Notes: generated by a model from the letters alone, not told the origin. Counted from the first letter of the stretch, positions 24,001-35,760 are shown. The stretch: DNA of 64,000 nucleotides from Lolium rigidum (GCF_022539505.1 NC_061510.1:277594330-277658329); one strand, 5' to 3'. Translations and numbers: made by a program.

Positions 24001-24095
24001 TTGCTCGATGAAGGTTTTACAATGTTCCTCCATAGATCCTTGGGGCCGATCACCTGGATCGGCATCGCCACGTTTGTCCATCGATGTTGCTTTTG

Positions 24096-25152
24096 TTACA
24101 CGGTCAGGCCGGTGGATAAAACCAACCTAACCCCGTCCTTTGTCACGTCGATGCTTTCTCGTGGCTTCTCAAAGATGACCGGCCGTGGGCCGCAGTCAAG
24201 TTGTGCCACAGGTGCTTCGTCTAATCCTAGAGCACTAAACTCCGTTGGAAGGATGAAGACCATGTTTGTGCCAGCCGATGTCTCATCATCGGCTTTCTTT
24301 TGTCTGGGGCGCCACTCTTTCCTTTGTGGCCGACCTTCTTCGTCCGGGGTTCGCTGAATTTTAGCGGCCAGATCAGGCCGCGCCTTCCTCAACGTGCGCA
24401 GGTATAACCTTTCAGCTTCCTCCATCCCATGTAGACGCTGAACCCTTCGCTTTTGGGAACGGCTGAGCCCATCAGGGCACCACCTTGGCCGATGATACTT
24501 GTCTTCTTCTTCATCATCGTCCTCTAGTTCCTCGAGATCTTCCACCCGAGCGGACTCAGCATGCTTGTTCCGAGGCGGGAGAGGCCCTAGACGTTTGAAC
24601 ACGGACACGTTAGCTGCATCCTTCTTCTTTTGTTTACATTCACGGGCGTTGCCGATTGTAGGCAATCGGCTCATTCCTGAATCCCAGCGAGTGTCCGAAG
24701 AAGGGGCAGTCCCAGTGCCTATCCACGTCGTCTTGCTCCCTCAACTTTTCCTTGGCGTGGCGCTCATATCGCTCCTCGTCGCGATCATGCCGACGACGTC
24801 TCCTGTCGTCCCTAGCCAGACGATCTTTTTCACCATCGTCGTTGTATCGCCGGCGTTGGTCGTATTGACCCACATACTTGTTGAGGAGGTGATCAGAGAG
24901 AGGTCGCTGATATCTTACGTTCCTCACTTCTCCCTCTGTGATGTAGCGCTTGCCATCGTGGCGGAGCCGATCGCGTGGAGCGGCTTCCTCTGTGTCCTTG
25001 CTATGAGAGCAGCTACCCTCATCTCCGTCCTTACCAGAGTGGTGCCCAGGTCCTACCATGTTGATATTGCACGAGAAATCTGGCTGGCACCCTCCATGGT
25101 AAGTATACTCCACCATGTTAACGGCGGGGAAGGGGTGTGTGTCGACCTTCAT
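24096..25152 (-). pseudogene. Tat copy 1 gag C-terminus with zinc knuckle; protease deleted
   Basis: Two overlapping minus frames (25152-24640 and 24674-24096). The first is charged, Arg/Asp/Glu-rich, ending with 'HWDCPFFGHSLGF'. The second begins 'MSRLPTIGNARECKQKKKDA' and includes an acidic patch 'EDLEELEDDDEEED'. Near its end 'PVIFEKPRES' runs directly into 'DVTKDGVRLVLSTGLTV'. In related Tat elements a protease with an Asp-Thr/Ser-Gly site lies between these segments, so an in-frame deletion removed it here. The knuckle cysteines are incomplete ('ARECKQKK'). Confidence 0.7.
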
Positions 25153-26913
25153 GGCGTACTCGGCTGAAAATTAGCCGCCCGTGCTCTATCGCCATTTGGA
25201 CCTGTTGACGCCACACCCTGCGGTCGTTGGTGGCGTGGGTGAACGTGTTATGCCATTTGCGGTATGGCTTTCCGTTCAGCTCTTGCACCGTGGGGATCTT
25301 GTGGCCTTCGGGTAACTTTAGCTGCTTCTCCTTGAGTAAGAGGTCGAAAATCTGCTCAGCTTTGGTCACGTCGAAGTCAAACCCTTTTGGAGGACCTTGT
25401 GGCTTAACCCACTTACAGGACACGGGGCTTGCCCCCCGAGTCCATTCAGCCACTGCTACCTCTTGATCTCCCGCAGCACCTTCATCTTCATCTGCCTCAA
25501 CCAGGACCACCGCACGCTTGAATTTATCCTGGTAAACATCTGGGTGGCGCTGTTCATATGCTGACAGCTTCTGCACCATGTGCGCCAGTGAAGGGTAGTC
25601 TGCTTGGGAGGCCACGTCCTTGATCGATGATGAGAGACCCACCACCGCCAACTCAACTGCTTCTTTTTCACTTACATGAACCGAATAACATCGGTTCCTA
25701 ATGGTCCTGAAGCGCTGGACGTATTCTGCCACTGTTTCCCCGCGCTTCTGTCGTACTTGTGCTAGATCGGCAATGCCAGCCTCGGAAGCCTCTGAGTGAT
25801 ACTGCTCGTGGAACTGTTCTTCCAACTGCTTCCAAGTCCGGATTGAGTTTGGTGGCAGCGATGTGTACCACCCGAAAGCCGATCTCGTGAGGGACCGTGC
25901 GAAGAACCTCACACGCAGCTCGTACGATGCTGAGATCGTGCCCAGCTGTGCCAAATATCGGCTCACATGCTCGATGGAGCTGGAACCATCTGATCCACTA
26001 AACTTTGTGAAGTCAGGGAGCCGATATTTGGGTGGTAGCGGGATTAATTCGTACTCGTTGGGGTACGGCTTGGTATAGCCGATTGTCCTCCTTTTCGGCA
26101 TCATGCCGAACTGGTCTTTCAGAATTGTACAAATCTGATCCGCAGTGATGGCTGAAGGCGTCGAACCACGAAGATTCGCCGGGTGGCATACTTAGCCAGC
26201 CATGCTTGCTTTTCCAGCTCTGAGCCAACTGCAGGAGCTGAGCTCGCGGAGGTTTGTCGGAGTGGCGTACTTAGCTAGCCACGTCACGCTTCTCAAGATC
26301 TGTTCCCGACGTTCCTCCTCGCTGTTCCGAAGTCCCTGCTCGTTGCAGCCTGGTTCGAGAGTGCCCGATTCATTGCGGTCGGCACGTATGCGCACGTGTA
26401 TCCGTGGGGGATCTCCTTGGGTGCCACATGTAAGAATTGGTAGTCACTAGGGTCACCACCAATCTTGTAGACGACGTATGCCGATGAATTCAGCACTTCT
26501 GGTGCTGCCAACGCGAACGGCAGCGGTGGACGGGACTGGAGTGGCATCTCTCCTTGGTAAGTCCCCAGAGCTGGTCCTGAGGGAGAATACTGATGGCTCA
26601 TGATTTCCTGGATCACACGCAGAGCGACACACTCCAAAGTGTTCACCAGGCTCTCAGAATGGCGGTGCAGCGAATGAGCCACCATGAAGTTGATCTCCTG
26701 ACGCAGCGACCTGGTGCGTTCTTCTGACGGGGAGGACAGGTCCACTCCATCGAGCGCGCCTTCAGGTGAGAACCCCTTCCACCCGATGCCATGGGAGCGG
26801 GTTCGTGGAAAGAGCCGATGAGGTCGGCTTCGAGGAGCTGCTTTGATCTCGTCATGCTTGTTCTTGAGCTCCTCAGTCAGATCCTCGTACTTGACCGGAG
26901 TGCCTTCCGCCAT
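25118..26913 (-). pseudogene. Tat copy 1 gag
   Basis: The start ATG at 26913 opens 'MAEGTPVKYEDLTEELKNKH'. The frame runs to about 26293, then breaks near 26290 and again near 26110, where a short repeat of the 'TWLAKYATPTNLR' segment also occurs ('SWLAKYATRR'-like). It resumes at 26104 with 'PYPNEYELIPLPPKYRLPDF'. The retrotransposon gag core is at about 26000-25560 ('GWYTSLPPNSIRTWKQLEEQ', 'KRGETVAEYVQRFRTIRNRC'). Frame changes mean no single intact protein. It would have formed the cytoplasmic virus-like particle. Confidence 0.85.
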
Positions 26914-26974
26914 CTCGGATGTAGATGGCGATGTGGTGGATGTCGAAGATGGTCCCACCGGGCGTGCCAGAATG

Positions 26975-28139
26975 TGTTGCGGTCAGAAACCCACCGGCGG
27001 GCAGTGACGGGCAACACCGTAGAGCCGGGAATCTCCCAGGACTGCGGCTGGCCCTGGTCCCTCCGAGCGACGGCCCGCAAAGCCTTCTGCACACACGTCC
27101 GATGCTGATGCAAGGGCGTGCCACCTGACCTATACCTGGTCGGGAAGGTGTTGGATGATGCCTCGCTTAGTTTCCTGCATGGCATACACGTAAACGTTAA
27201 ATACGAGCCTCGATCGGCTCTCGAGTTGTCCTGTGAATCGGCTCAAAGAGCCGATCCACCCATGATACGTACGAGGTGTACGATCAGATGGTGGTCCTGC
27301 TTGATCAAGATAAAGCCAAAGCGACCTACTACGATTTGGGGTTTTCACCGCAAAATCGGAACATCCTACTCGTGATTGGGCCTCGCGACCGCGCACGGTG
27401 ATCGTAAGCCGATCCTAGACAGGGCCTAAAAACCAACACGAGATTGATCCTCGGAACGTCCTGTCTAGGGCTAGCAAACGACACCCTACACGCCGCTGGA
27501 TCCTCCAACCCTTTGTAAGGCCTAACAATGCAGATATTAAACTAATCCTTGAAGAACAAGGAGCAACCATAACGGATCGGATCTACTAAACAATGATCAA
27601 GCGGGGTGCCGCCCTTACACCCAAGATAGGCGTAAGGGCGGCTAGATGCTCAAGGGCTGCACGACGATAGCATATGATACGAAGAACAATGCTAACCCTA
27701 AAACACCTATGATAACTACGTTGCTCGCCATCAAAAAGGTTTCAGTACGAGCAACGCATGAACGACGAATAAACGTGTGCTGCCTAGATCGCAAGATGCG
27801 ATCTAGGCAGCATGGTGCTTACCCGGAAGAAACCCTCGAGACGGGGAGTTGGCGATGCGCCGAGATTGGTTTGTGGTGAACGTTGGTTGTTGTTTATTTC
27901 ATAAACCCTAGATACATATTTATAGTCCGGGGGACTTTCTAATTCAGGCGTGCACCTAACCGTGCACGGGTTAAACTCTAACTTCTAACCGACACGTATC
28001 CTACTATGGTACAGATACACGGGCAATCTAGCCCAAACTTGGTACACAAGGCCGATTCATGCATTTCTTCTATATATATTCTTCAAGCCCATCTCCAATC
28101 GCGGCCCACTTCTGATCCGGTCAAATTCTGGTGATAACA
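26975..28139 (-). repeat. 5' LTR of Tat copy 1
   Basis: 1165 bp. TATAAAT on the minus strand at 27924-27918. The three leader hairpins recur at 27778-27812, about 27720-27755, and 27608-27642. Confidence 0.92.
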
Positions 28140-28583
28140 GACGTAGCTTTCGATAGAGGAGAAGGTGGGGGGAGGTCTGCCACTGCAGGTTGACCAGCGG
28201 CGGTGAGAGAGAGGACACCGGGGGGGGGGGGTGTCGAGGTGGTAGGGTTAGGGGCCTCCTGGGCCGCTAAAGGAGAGCTACCCTAAAGGATGATCTTGCA
28301 TATTTTCTGGAAAAATTATCGACCTACTGTTCATATAGTTATGTTTATTAGTCCACAATATGCTTTTACAAAATAAACTAAAGCTGTCATGAAAATACAT
28401 AGGAGAACCCGTCTCTGCTCGAGGATGACATTCCGCAGGGTGCACTGATTGGAGATTCGATATGTATTACCATCTCACGCGTGTATTCTGACATTGCCTA
28501 ACGGTTTGTCAAAAGTATTCGTTGTAACTGCTTATAACTTTGGCTAATCCATGTCGCATTAACTCCAAACCAAAGGACAGCCT

Positions 28584-29015
28584 ATCTGTCATCCACCTTC
28601 TTCTTCGAGTAGCCAGTCCTCATTTATCATGTCGACATCGAGTTCCAAGGTAGCCATCTTCATTCATATCTTGCCGGCGTGACCCTCATCGTGAGACTAC
28701 TCATAGTGGGGAGTAGCGTAGGTAGTAACATCAACAACATGCAATGCGAACTAAGCATTTTGATGACATGGAATGTTATTAATTGAGTAAAGAGAGCATA
28801 GTGGTAACCATCACATCACACATTTCCAAGCAAGATGATTCTATAACTTAATAAATGTAGCATTTTATGTTACTACACCTATGATACTAACCACTATGAC
28901 TAGTCTGACCCATCTGTCATCCACCTTCTTCTTCAAGTAGGCAGTCCTCATTTATCATGTCGACATTGAGTTCCAAGGTAGCCAGCTCCTCTGATCTCTT
29001 GCCAGCGTGACCCTC
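28584..29015 (+). repeat. 104-bp direct repeat flanking a MITE
   Basis: 28584-28687 and 28912-29015 are about 90% alike and exactly 328 bp apart (ATCTGTCATCCACCTTCTTC at the start, GCGTGACCCTC at the end). The MITE at 28693-28906 fills most of the space between them. Confidence 0.8.
28693..28906. mobile_element. MITE with GAGACTA(C/G)TCATAGTGG termini
   Basis: The left end GAGACTACTCATAGTGG (28693) is the near-perfect inverse of CCACTATGACTAGTCT (28891-28906). A second inner match is GTAGGTAGTAACAT against ATGTTACTACACCTA. The 214-bp size and lack of coding capacity fit a Mutator- or hAT-type MITE; superfamily is uncertain because the flanks are themselves duplicated. Confidence 0.65.
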
Positions 29016-29019
29016 CGCG

Positions 29020-31190
29020 TGAGCTTCTCCTTGGGTCGTGCTCATCCACACTAGCTCCATGATAGCGAGGCCCTCCGGTCACTATGCTCCTCTGCGCAAA
29101 GCTTCATGGCAGTGAGCTCTCCGTCCGCTTGCTCCAACAAAGCGGCATGGCAGCGAGCTCCTCATCGCAAGCTCCATGGGAGCGAGCTCGCCACCATGCT
29201 GGGAAAAGTGTGGTGGAGCATGTGCGTGGAGCGCACCTTCTCATTTTTTGTCTTTCTCTTTTTTTATCTCTCAGATTAGATAATATTTCGATTAGATTTT
29301 TTTGCAAGTCACTAAAAAATAACAAATAGAATAGAGGAAAATAGTTCTGAATTTTTTGTGGAAATTTAAATTTTAAATTATTTAAAATTCAAAATAAAAT
29401 CTTGAAATACATATATAAATAATGACATAAAAAATCCAAAATATTTTTCCCACATTCCAATTGTTATGTTTAAGTGATCTGCAAATTTTTCAGTTTAAAC
29501 AATGTGTGGTGTGAGGAAATTGTTTGAGATGGAAAAAAAAACTTGCACAGATCTTGAAACAGTATAGACGGTCTGGATATGGGTGCTCACCAAGCACCTA
29601 CTCTGAAAGTTCACTCTCCACCATGTTCCTCTGTGTGAACTCCTTGTTGTACGTAGGATATGGACCAATTTTCTTAATTTGGTTTCCTTTTGTTACGTGT
29701 TGGTTTTCTACACATTTTCCTTCATCTCATTCTGATACTACTGAACCAGTGCATCCTCGACTTTAGTACTGCTCTGCATGCCTCTTCTATATACTAAAAA
29801 ATGGTGTTTCAAAATTTATGTTTCAAAATTGATCATTTTGACTATCTCCACCAATGGCTAATTATTATTATAACCGGACACCATTAGTACAAAATATTTT
29901 ATTTAAATTGGTACAAAATCACATTTTCACCCGTTGTGCCATTAGGATAAAATGTTTATTTTGGAGGGAGTGGTGTTTTGGCACATGGAAGCATATGCTC
30001 TCTTTATTTTGAAATGCATGTTACACATATTTTAATTTTTTTAAAAGTTGAAACAAAAAATTAGCACGTACATCTTCACGTGGTATGACTTGTTGTGTGT
30101 CATGTGTAAAAAAGACAAAATTCAATGCTTAAAATATGGCTTTTAAGAAGACAAATTTCCCTTTTTTTACCTAGACCAAAAAAATATTGGTTGCTCGCGA
30201 GACTTGACAAACACACATATATTGTGGAGATGTACATGCAGAATTTTTTTGACATTTCAAAACATAATTTTCCGGTATAGGGAGTATAGACTATAGACAC
30301 CCGGGAGCCGAATTGAATTTTCACATTTTGGATTAAACCAAACTAACATTTTATTATTTGCACCACTAGTAAAAAATGTTTGATTTAGATTTTTTGATGT
30401 GCACAATTGATTAAAAGAAGTGTATTATAGAATTTGTGTTTCAAATTAAATAATTTGACTATGTCCAACATTTGTTAATTTTCATAGCTGCAACATCCAT
30501 CTTTCTGCATACTATAAATTTCTGGTTGTTCTTAGAAATGAAATTACTTCTCCCTACCTTAGTCTGTATGTTGGTAACTTTTTTGGGACTCCTTGCATTT
30601 GTTATCATTTTGATAATGATCAATAGGCATTTTATTTACTTTTGTTGAATGGTTCTATTTGGAAAATGATGTTAGTTAAGATAATCCTTGCAATTTACAT
30701 GTGCAACCGTGTTTGCTAATTATATGCTTGTTTGAAAATAATCGAGTATTAATGAAGGAGGGGAAAACACGTCAGTGTGCATGCGCATTAAAATTACCAC
30801 GACTTATTCTGCGCTATATGTTTGTGCAGAGTACGAATACTGCACCATGTACTACTTATTTTGCAATCAAACCACCCGCACATGCATACGACCCGGTATG
30901 TATTTCCTGCGTATCCAAGAGATAATTAAAAGTAAAAGCTCTGTATTAACTACATGCTATATATATATTAGTACATGCTAATGTCGTAGCAATCCTCTGC
31001 GATTTCAACCTCCCGCGTAACCGAGTCCCAAACGTCCGCATCGAAAGCGGTTAGGCCTAAGCACCATATAAAACGTAGCTAACCAGTAGTATGCTATAAG
31101 ATTCCTATAAGTAGAAATGCAATCATTGGAAGAAACGTATATCTATCTTTAATTCATGCACTACCGGTGTAATTACCCCCTCCATAAAAA
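29020..31190. other. AT-rich intergenic DNA, no gene seen
   Basis: Several near-identical phrases recur (ATTTGTGTTTCAAA and GACTATGTCC types around 29810-29880 and 30425-30480), which suggests an old degenerate duplication. No coding exon or intact element could be supported. Confidence 0.4.
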
Positions 31191-31193
31191 ATA

Positions 31194-31455
31194 CTCCCTC
31201 CTAGTCCAAAATATAAGTTGCTGTTATATTGTGCTGGTCAACAACTTACAACTTTAACTATGATTTGTATTTATAATATGTCCAATAAATAAAAAAAATG
31301 ATTAGTATATATAAGTTGGAAGTGATTTACAAGATGAATGTAGTGATAGAATTTATAAATTCCGAATCCATATAATTTGGTAGATATTGGTGGTTAAAGT
31401 TGACATCAAAGATTGTACAAAAAAATGTTTGCCTTCTATTTTAGGACGAAGGGAG
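31194..31455. mobile_element. Stowaway MITE (262 bp)
   Basis: TA-CTCCCTCCTAGTCCAAAATATAA at the left and CTATTTTAGGACGAAGGGAG-TA at the right form inverted termini with a TA target duplication. The interior has imperfect inverted symmetry. Confidence 0.85.
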
Positions 31456-31459
31456 TACG

Positions 31460-31865
31460 ATGTATGTTGTTTCATTAGGACAAGAATTTGGCCAATTTTT
31501 GTCTCTGTTAATATGCGGTTATGCGGATCTTTTCCCTGAAGATGAGTCGGAGGTGCTATCTCGTAAACATGTGCATGCGGTGCGTGCTAATTATCCGCTA
31601 GATCAGATGCATGCTCTTGGCTCGCCATACGATGACTTGGTGATTCTCAAGATCTAGCTGGTGGCGCGTTGTTGTGATTCTAGAGCACAAGATTCTGATG
31701 TCATCATCTTCCCCATTGTTGAGGTTGTAGGTGGGTTGTAGAGGCTTTGGGTTGTTTGATTTATGCTTTTGTGCCAGCCATTTGTTTAATAAAAATAATA
31801 AATGGGTCATATGAATCTTTTTGATGCAGTGTCCAGGTCTCAACCCTTCTTTTCTAAAAAAAGAA
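31460..31865 (+). mobile_element. Probable LINE 3' tail
   Basis: Ends with TTTGATGCAGTGTCCAGGTCTCAACCCTTC..., given in part, followed by an A-rich run (31853-31865). This wording is common at 3' ends of grass non-LTR elements. The 65-codon frame at 31460-31657 has no recognised domain. Confidence 0.35.
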
Positions 31866-32361
31866 ATTTGTGTTACTATATTTTTTTCTTCAAAATATTA
31901 AGATTGTGAATTTTTAATGTCAGAAGCCGTATAGCTAAGGAAATCTTGGTAAAATCCTTTCCAATGAAAAATTCTTTAAAAATGGAGTATAATGAACATG
32001 ATTTCCGTAAAATCCAACACTAATCAGATGTTCCAAAAATAATGAATTAAGTTTTCTATGTGGATTATAGTTAAAATATGAATCTTTTTTGCGAAATCTA
32101 ATACAGATGCAGACCCCTATGAATGCACGCACACAAAACTTACCCATGTGAACACCTTTAAGAGGCTGATTGTGTGAGTCTTGAGATTGACGAAGTCACC
32201 ACAGACGGCTCGCTATCAACGGGAACACCGTCTTCCACTGAAGAATATTCCGCCTTCTTATGAAACACCAAAGTATATATCAAGCCTGCTAGGCTGGGGG
32301 TGCTACTGTCCTCCTAACCTTCCAACCATAGGTTATTTCTCGTTAATGAATAAAAAATATA

Positions 32362-32463
32362 CTCACTCTGATCCATATTACTTGCCACTAAAATGGATAT
32401 ATCACAATTAAAATGTGTGTAAATATATTTATACTAATGTTAAGTAATATAAATCGAGGGGAG
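32362..32463. mobile_element. Short Stowaway MITE (102 bp)
   Basis: TA-CTCACTCTGATCCATATTACTTG at the left and AAGTAATATAAATCGAGGGGAG-TA at the right; inverted ends with a TA duplication, the usual 'ctccctccgatccatattacttg' type. Confidence 0.85.
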
Positions 32464-32739
32464 TAGATGAATGCGTGAATGCCTAACATGTCAAAATGAT
32501 TTTTTTAATGCCTAACGGAGAAGCACGCCAACTGTTATGAACACCGCAAAGGGAAGATACGTAAAGTCTCCAATCGTATCACGTAAGCAGTCGAGAGAGA
32601 TCTAGAGAGAATATATAACGCAGCTGTTCTGAGTTGAAACCCTGGCCAAGAAAATCAGTAGTCAACCATAACCAAAAGCCGTACATAAACTAAGATTTAT
32701 ATCTTGGCACCTAGTATCTAATACCGCTTGCTACGCAAT

Positions 32740-33660
32740 CCTGGGCCTTGATGCTAAGATTTTGTTGAGCTTAGTCCTACATATGTTATACAAGGAGGCA
32801 AAGCACAACTTATAATTAAGTTTGAGAGTAGCCCCTCTATCATGCTACTCTTTTGTTCAAAAAAAAAATCATGCTACTCTTTATGAATGATATGGCTCAA
32901 AAGTCAAAAGACATCTTATAAGCATGCCCATGGCACAATGGTGGTTATAATCCAATTTAACAGCTCTAGAACTGTGCAACAACATAGTTAGGAAAATAGT
33001 CCTGGTGCTCGGATATATATCTCGACACCCACAATAGCTTTGCGGGTGGATACTCGACGTGTGAGTAGAAGATTTGTTGGATTTATTCCCACATTAGCGG
33101 TGAAAGGTGACATGCATACCATCGATCGGGCCAGTATCATATCCCGTCGTATCTAGATAGTCTCTCTTGGGAGAAATTCCCAGGACCTGTTATAAGATTG
33201 TGTTGCTTTGTGGTTGAATCTGGACAGGGCTGAGATGCTGGTGTAGTGAGATCGTGGCATAATGGAGGTTGGAACTCCGATTTAGCGGGCATATGATTGT
33301 GTAACAAGTTATATCATCTGGATACAAATATCAGTCATCCCAGTGATGTCCGTCATGGTTGCGTTGTGGGGTCCCTGGTGTTTGTTGGAACCCACTGACT
33401 TATTGAAAGAGGCGGAGCATGATTTTGTGATTTACAAAGATTGCAACTGAGGGCAATCCCTTTCACAACGCTAATTTTCCCTGGAGAAGAGGGTTCATGA
33501 CCTCTTATATATGCTAAAGTTATTATTTGATTAGGCCTGGATAGGCCAGGATACTAGTGTAGCGAGCTCATGGCATGACGATCGAGGTGAGCTGAAACGC
33601 TGGCTTAGCAGATCTACCTTTCATAGTGTCATTGTTTCTCCGTGCTATAGCTTCCATCCG
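32740..33660 (+). repeat. Degenerate ~310-bp tandem repeat, about three units
   Basis: The phrase (C/T)ATGGCA(C/T)AATGG(T/A)GGTT recurs near 32928, 33250 and, more diverged, 33562. The phrase TGTTG(A/G)-...-GGAGGC(A/G)(A/G)AGCA recurs near 32764 and 33379, twice the period apart. No coding content seen. Confidence 0.4.
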
Positions 33661-34500
33661 TTGATCAACATTTATATTCTTCATCTCCCCTTTCCCATCG
33701 GCCGGCCTTTTTGACAAACAAGGATGCCTGTTATGCTCGTACATATCATATCACATTATTGAAACAAATAACACGCTAATAGGCGTTAGTCATGTAGGCT
33801 AATATGCATGGCTATACTACAAGTCTAGATAGCTAGCTTTTCAACGTATGGGCCTTTCTAGAATGGATGAACCCTTTCAGAATCATTCCACCAATATACT
33901 ATCAAATGATTGTCCCTGATATTATTAAATTGCAAATCTGCTTATCAAAAGTCGCAAAAGCCATTAATCAAGGGATGCCTGCACGTACCTCCACCATCTT
34001 TCTCTCTCTAAAAAAAGTTCATTAGCAGTTCAGAGGAACGTATATCTTTGGAGGAGGGCAGGTTCGCCCTTCTCCTTTGCTGAGAATGCATGAAGTCATG
34101 GTGCACGCGCTTGTGGAGCTGTTTGAACATAAGTTCAGCTCAAAAGGATCGCCTCACATGTAAATAAAAGAAATTTTGGAAGCGTACGTCTCTCGAGAGG
34201 CTAAAGCACGTTCTACCTACACACTTGCACTAGAAAATTGCAAGACGAGCCTACATCTATATGTGCGTATATGTTGTGGTCCTCCATCGCTGCCAACAAC
34301 AAATAAATTAAGGTTACCTTTGAGTACTATATTTACAGTACGTGAGCCCAACTTTCTTTTAGTTTTTTTTTTTTTACAAAAATGACACTAGCATTGAAAA
34401 AAAATAAAAAATAATATGACAGTACAAAGCACCACGATAAAAACGAAATTACAACAAAATTCTTGACATTTCCTTCATCTTCAACCTAGACCGTGTCGAC
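33661..34500. other. Spacer without recognised gene
   Basis: AT-rich with T/A runs near 34360-34410. No family resemblance in any frame. Confidence 0.4.
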
Positions 34501-34631
34501 GGCGCGCAACCGCTCCTCCCTGAGCCGGCCTGACGTTGTTGGTTGTGGATGTGAAGTCGCTGAATTGTTTTAGAAGATCACATCCGTCCCGGAGACGAAG
34601 ATGAAGAAGTAACTATATATCGAGAAGCTCC

Positions 34632-35144
34632 TTGACGATCCGGAGATCAACACAGCCAGAAGAAGTCCCATTGATAGACACACCAAATGCGGAGATCCGA
34701 AGAGAATCTGATGAGGACATCCCTACTACACCACTACCTCCGTCATTGATAAATGAAGATGAACCTGCTGTGAAGCTCAAGTCCAATGAAGTTCGGATTG
34801 GACCAATTACAAGAGCTCGTGCGAAGCTACTTAAACAACATGTGAACTTGTTTCTAAACGATACTTTGATTGATGAGAACTTTATACTGCCTAAGTCCTA
34901 TTACTTATGTATCATCAGGTATCAAGAAGAGACGAGCATCGCACGAGGAGAGGAGCAGATGAACATGAAGACGGACGTCAAGATGGCCGTGAAGCTGGAC
35001 ATGGAGCTGGACATGAAGATATCTCATGGACGCGCGAGGGAGGAGCGGGAGGAATGCGCGAGAGGAGAAGACGACGTCCAGGCCGGTCCAGCACCCGGTC
35101 CGACCGGACCCCTGACCGGCCAGCCCGGTCACAGGCCCGGTTGA
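34632..35144 (+). pseudogene. Chromovirus polyprotein C-terminal tail
   Basis: A 170-codon open frame with the 'GPITRARAKLL' motif that closes many grass chromovirus polyproteins after the integrase. It begins upstream of the proposed LTR start and continues into it. Upstream, other frames carry broken tail-like sequence (34560-34640). With no integrase in front, this is a disconnected fragment. Residues after about 35050 are in the CCGG-rich array and are not protein-like. Confidence 0.55.
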
Positions 35145-35747
35145 CCGGTCGCCAACCGGCCGCCAACCGGATATAAAGCATCGTACCGGGCAACAACCGG
35201 AAAGTTGCGAAGTTTCCGGTTGCCGCCCGGTTGACCGGACCACAGACCGGCCCGTCCGGTCCACAGCCCGGTTGACCGGATTCCAGACCGGACCAGTCTG
35301 AGTCTGTCTCGACCAGATCTATTCTGGGTCGGTTATTCTTGTATCTTTTCGACCAGAACTCGTCCCGGACACCTATATAAGTGCCCAGGACGCCCCCTAG
35401 CTGCTTTAGACCACGTTTAAGATAAACCCTAGTTCTTAGTTGTTTGCTCTAGCAAAACTATTGAATCCCTACACCATATTGCTTGATATTGTGTAGATCC
35501 TGAAAAAGTCTTGTGTGATCTGCTTGTTCCATTGGGAATTAGACGGTTGCAACTTACCGCTTCGTGGTCGGCGGCTACGTGCGCAAGTGTGTGGAGTTGC
35601 GAATATCTTGCAGGGTTGAGAGCTCGAGAGATCTCGTTGCGTCATACAAGTTATCATCCACTTTATCGTCGTGTTTCTCCGCTGCCATCACCCCGTGATC
35701 ATTATCACCACCGTTGCTTCTCGAGAAGATCGGGCCACCCCTTATCA
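34709..35747 (+). repeat. LTR of a chromovirus (Ty3/gypsy, CRM-like)
   Basis: Ends CCTTATCA at 35747, followed by TCT and the initiator-tRNA-Met primer site. The start is proposed at TGATGAGGACATCC (34709) but could be further left. TATATAA lies at 35374-35380. The first part is open and encodes a polyprotein-like tail, 'VRIGPITRARAKLLKQHV' then 'DENFILPKSYYLCIIRY'. Coding sequence reaching into the LTR is a known trait of CRM-type centromeric chromoviruses. The U3 at 35080-35300 is crowded with CCGG. Confidence 0.6.
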
Positions 35748-35750
35748 TCT

Positions 35751-35760
35751 TGGTATCAGA
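35751..35760 (+). promoter_or_regulatory. Primer-binding site (tRNA-iMet type)
   Basis: TGGTATCAGA, three bases after the LTR end, is the standard initiator-Met primer site of plant gypsy and copia elements. Confidence 0.85.

Larger units (their letters stand above)
20937..28139 (-). mobile_element. Tat-lineage Ty3/gypsy LTR retrotransposon, copy 1 (gag only)
   Basis: Bounded by near-identical LTRs (20937-22100 and 26975-28139), both starting TGTTGCGGTCAG and ending GGTGATAACA on the plus strand, and flanked by GACGT at 20932-20936 and 28140-28144. Coding direction is minus, so the 5' LTR is the right one. Next to it is CTGGCACGCCCGGTGGGACC, at the primer-binding position; a purine-rich tract (minus strand CAGGGGGGCATG) precedes the left LTR. 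The interior has gag and zinc-knuckle regions but no protease, reverse transcriptase, RNase H or integrase. It keeps an extra ORF on the opposite strand. Lineage is assigned from copy 2, whose pol is Tat-like. Confidence 0.92.
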
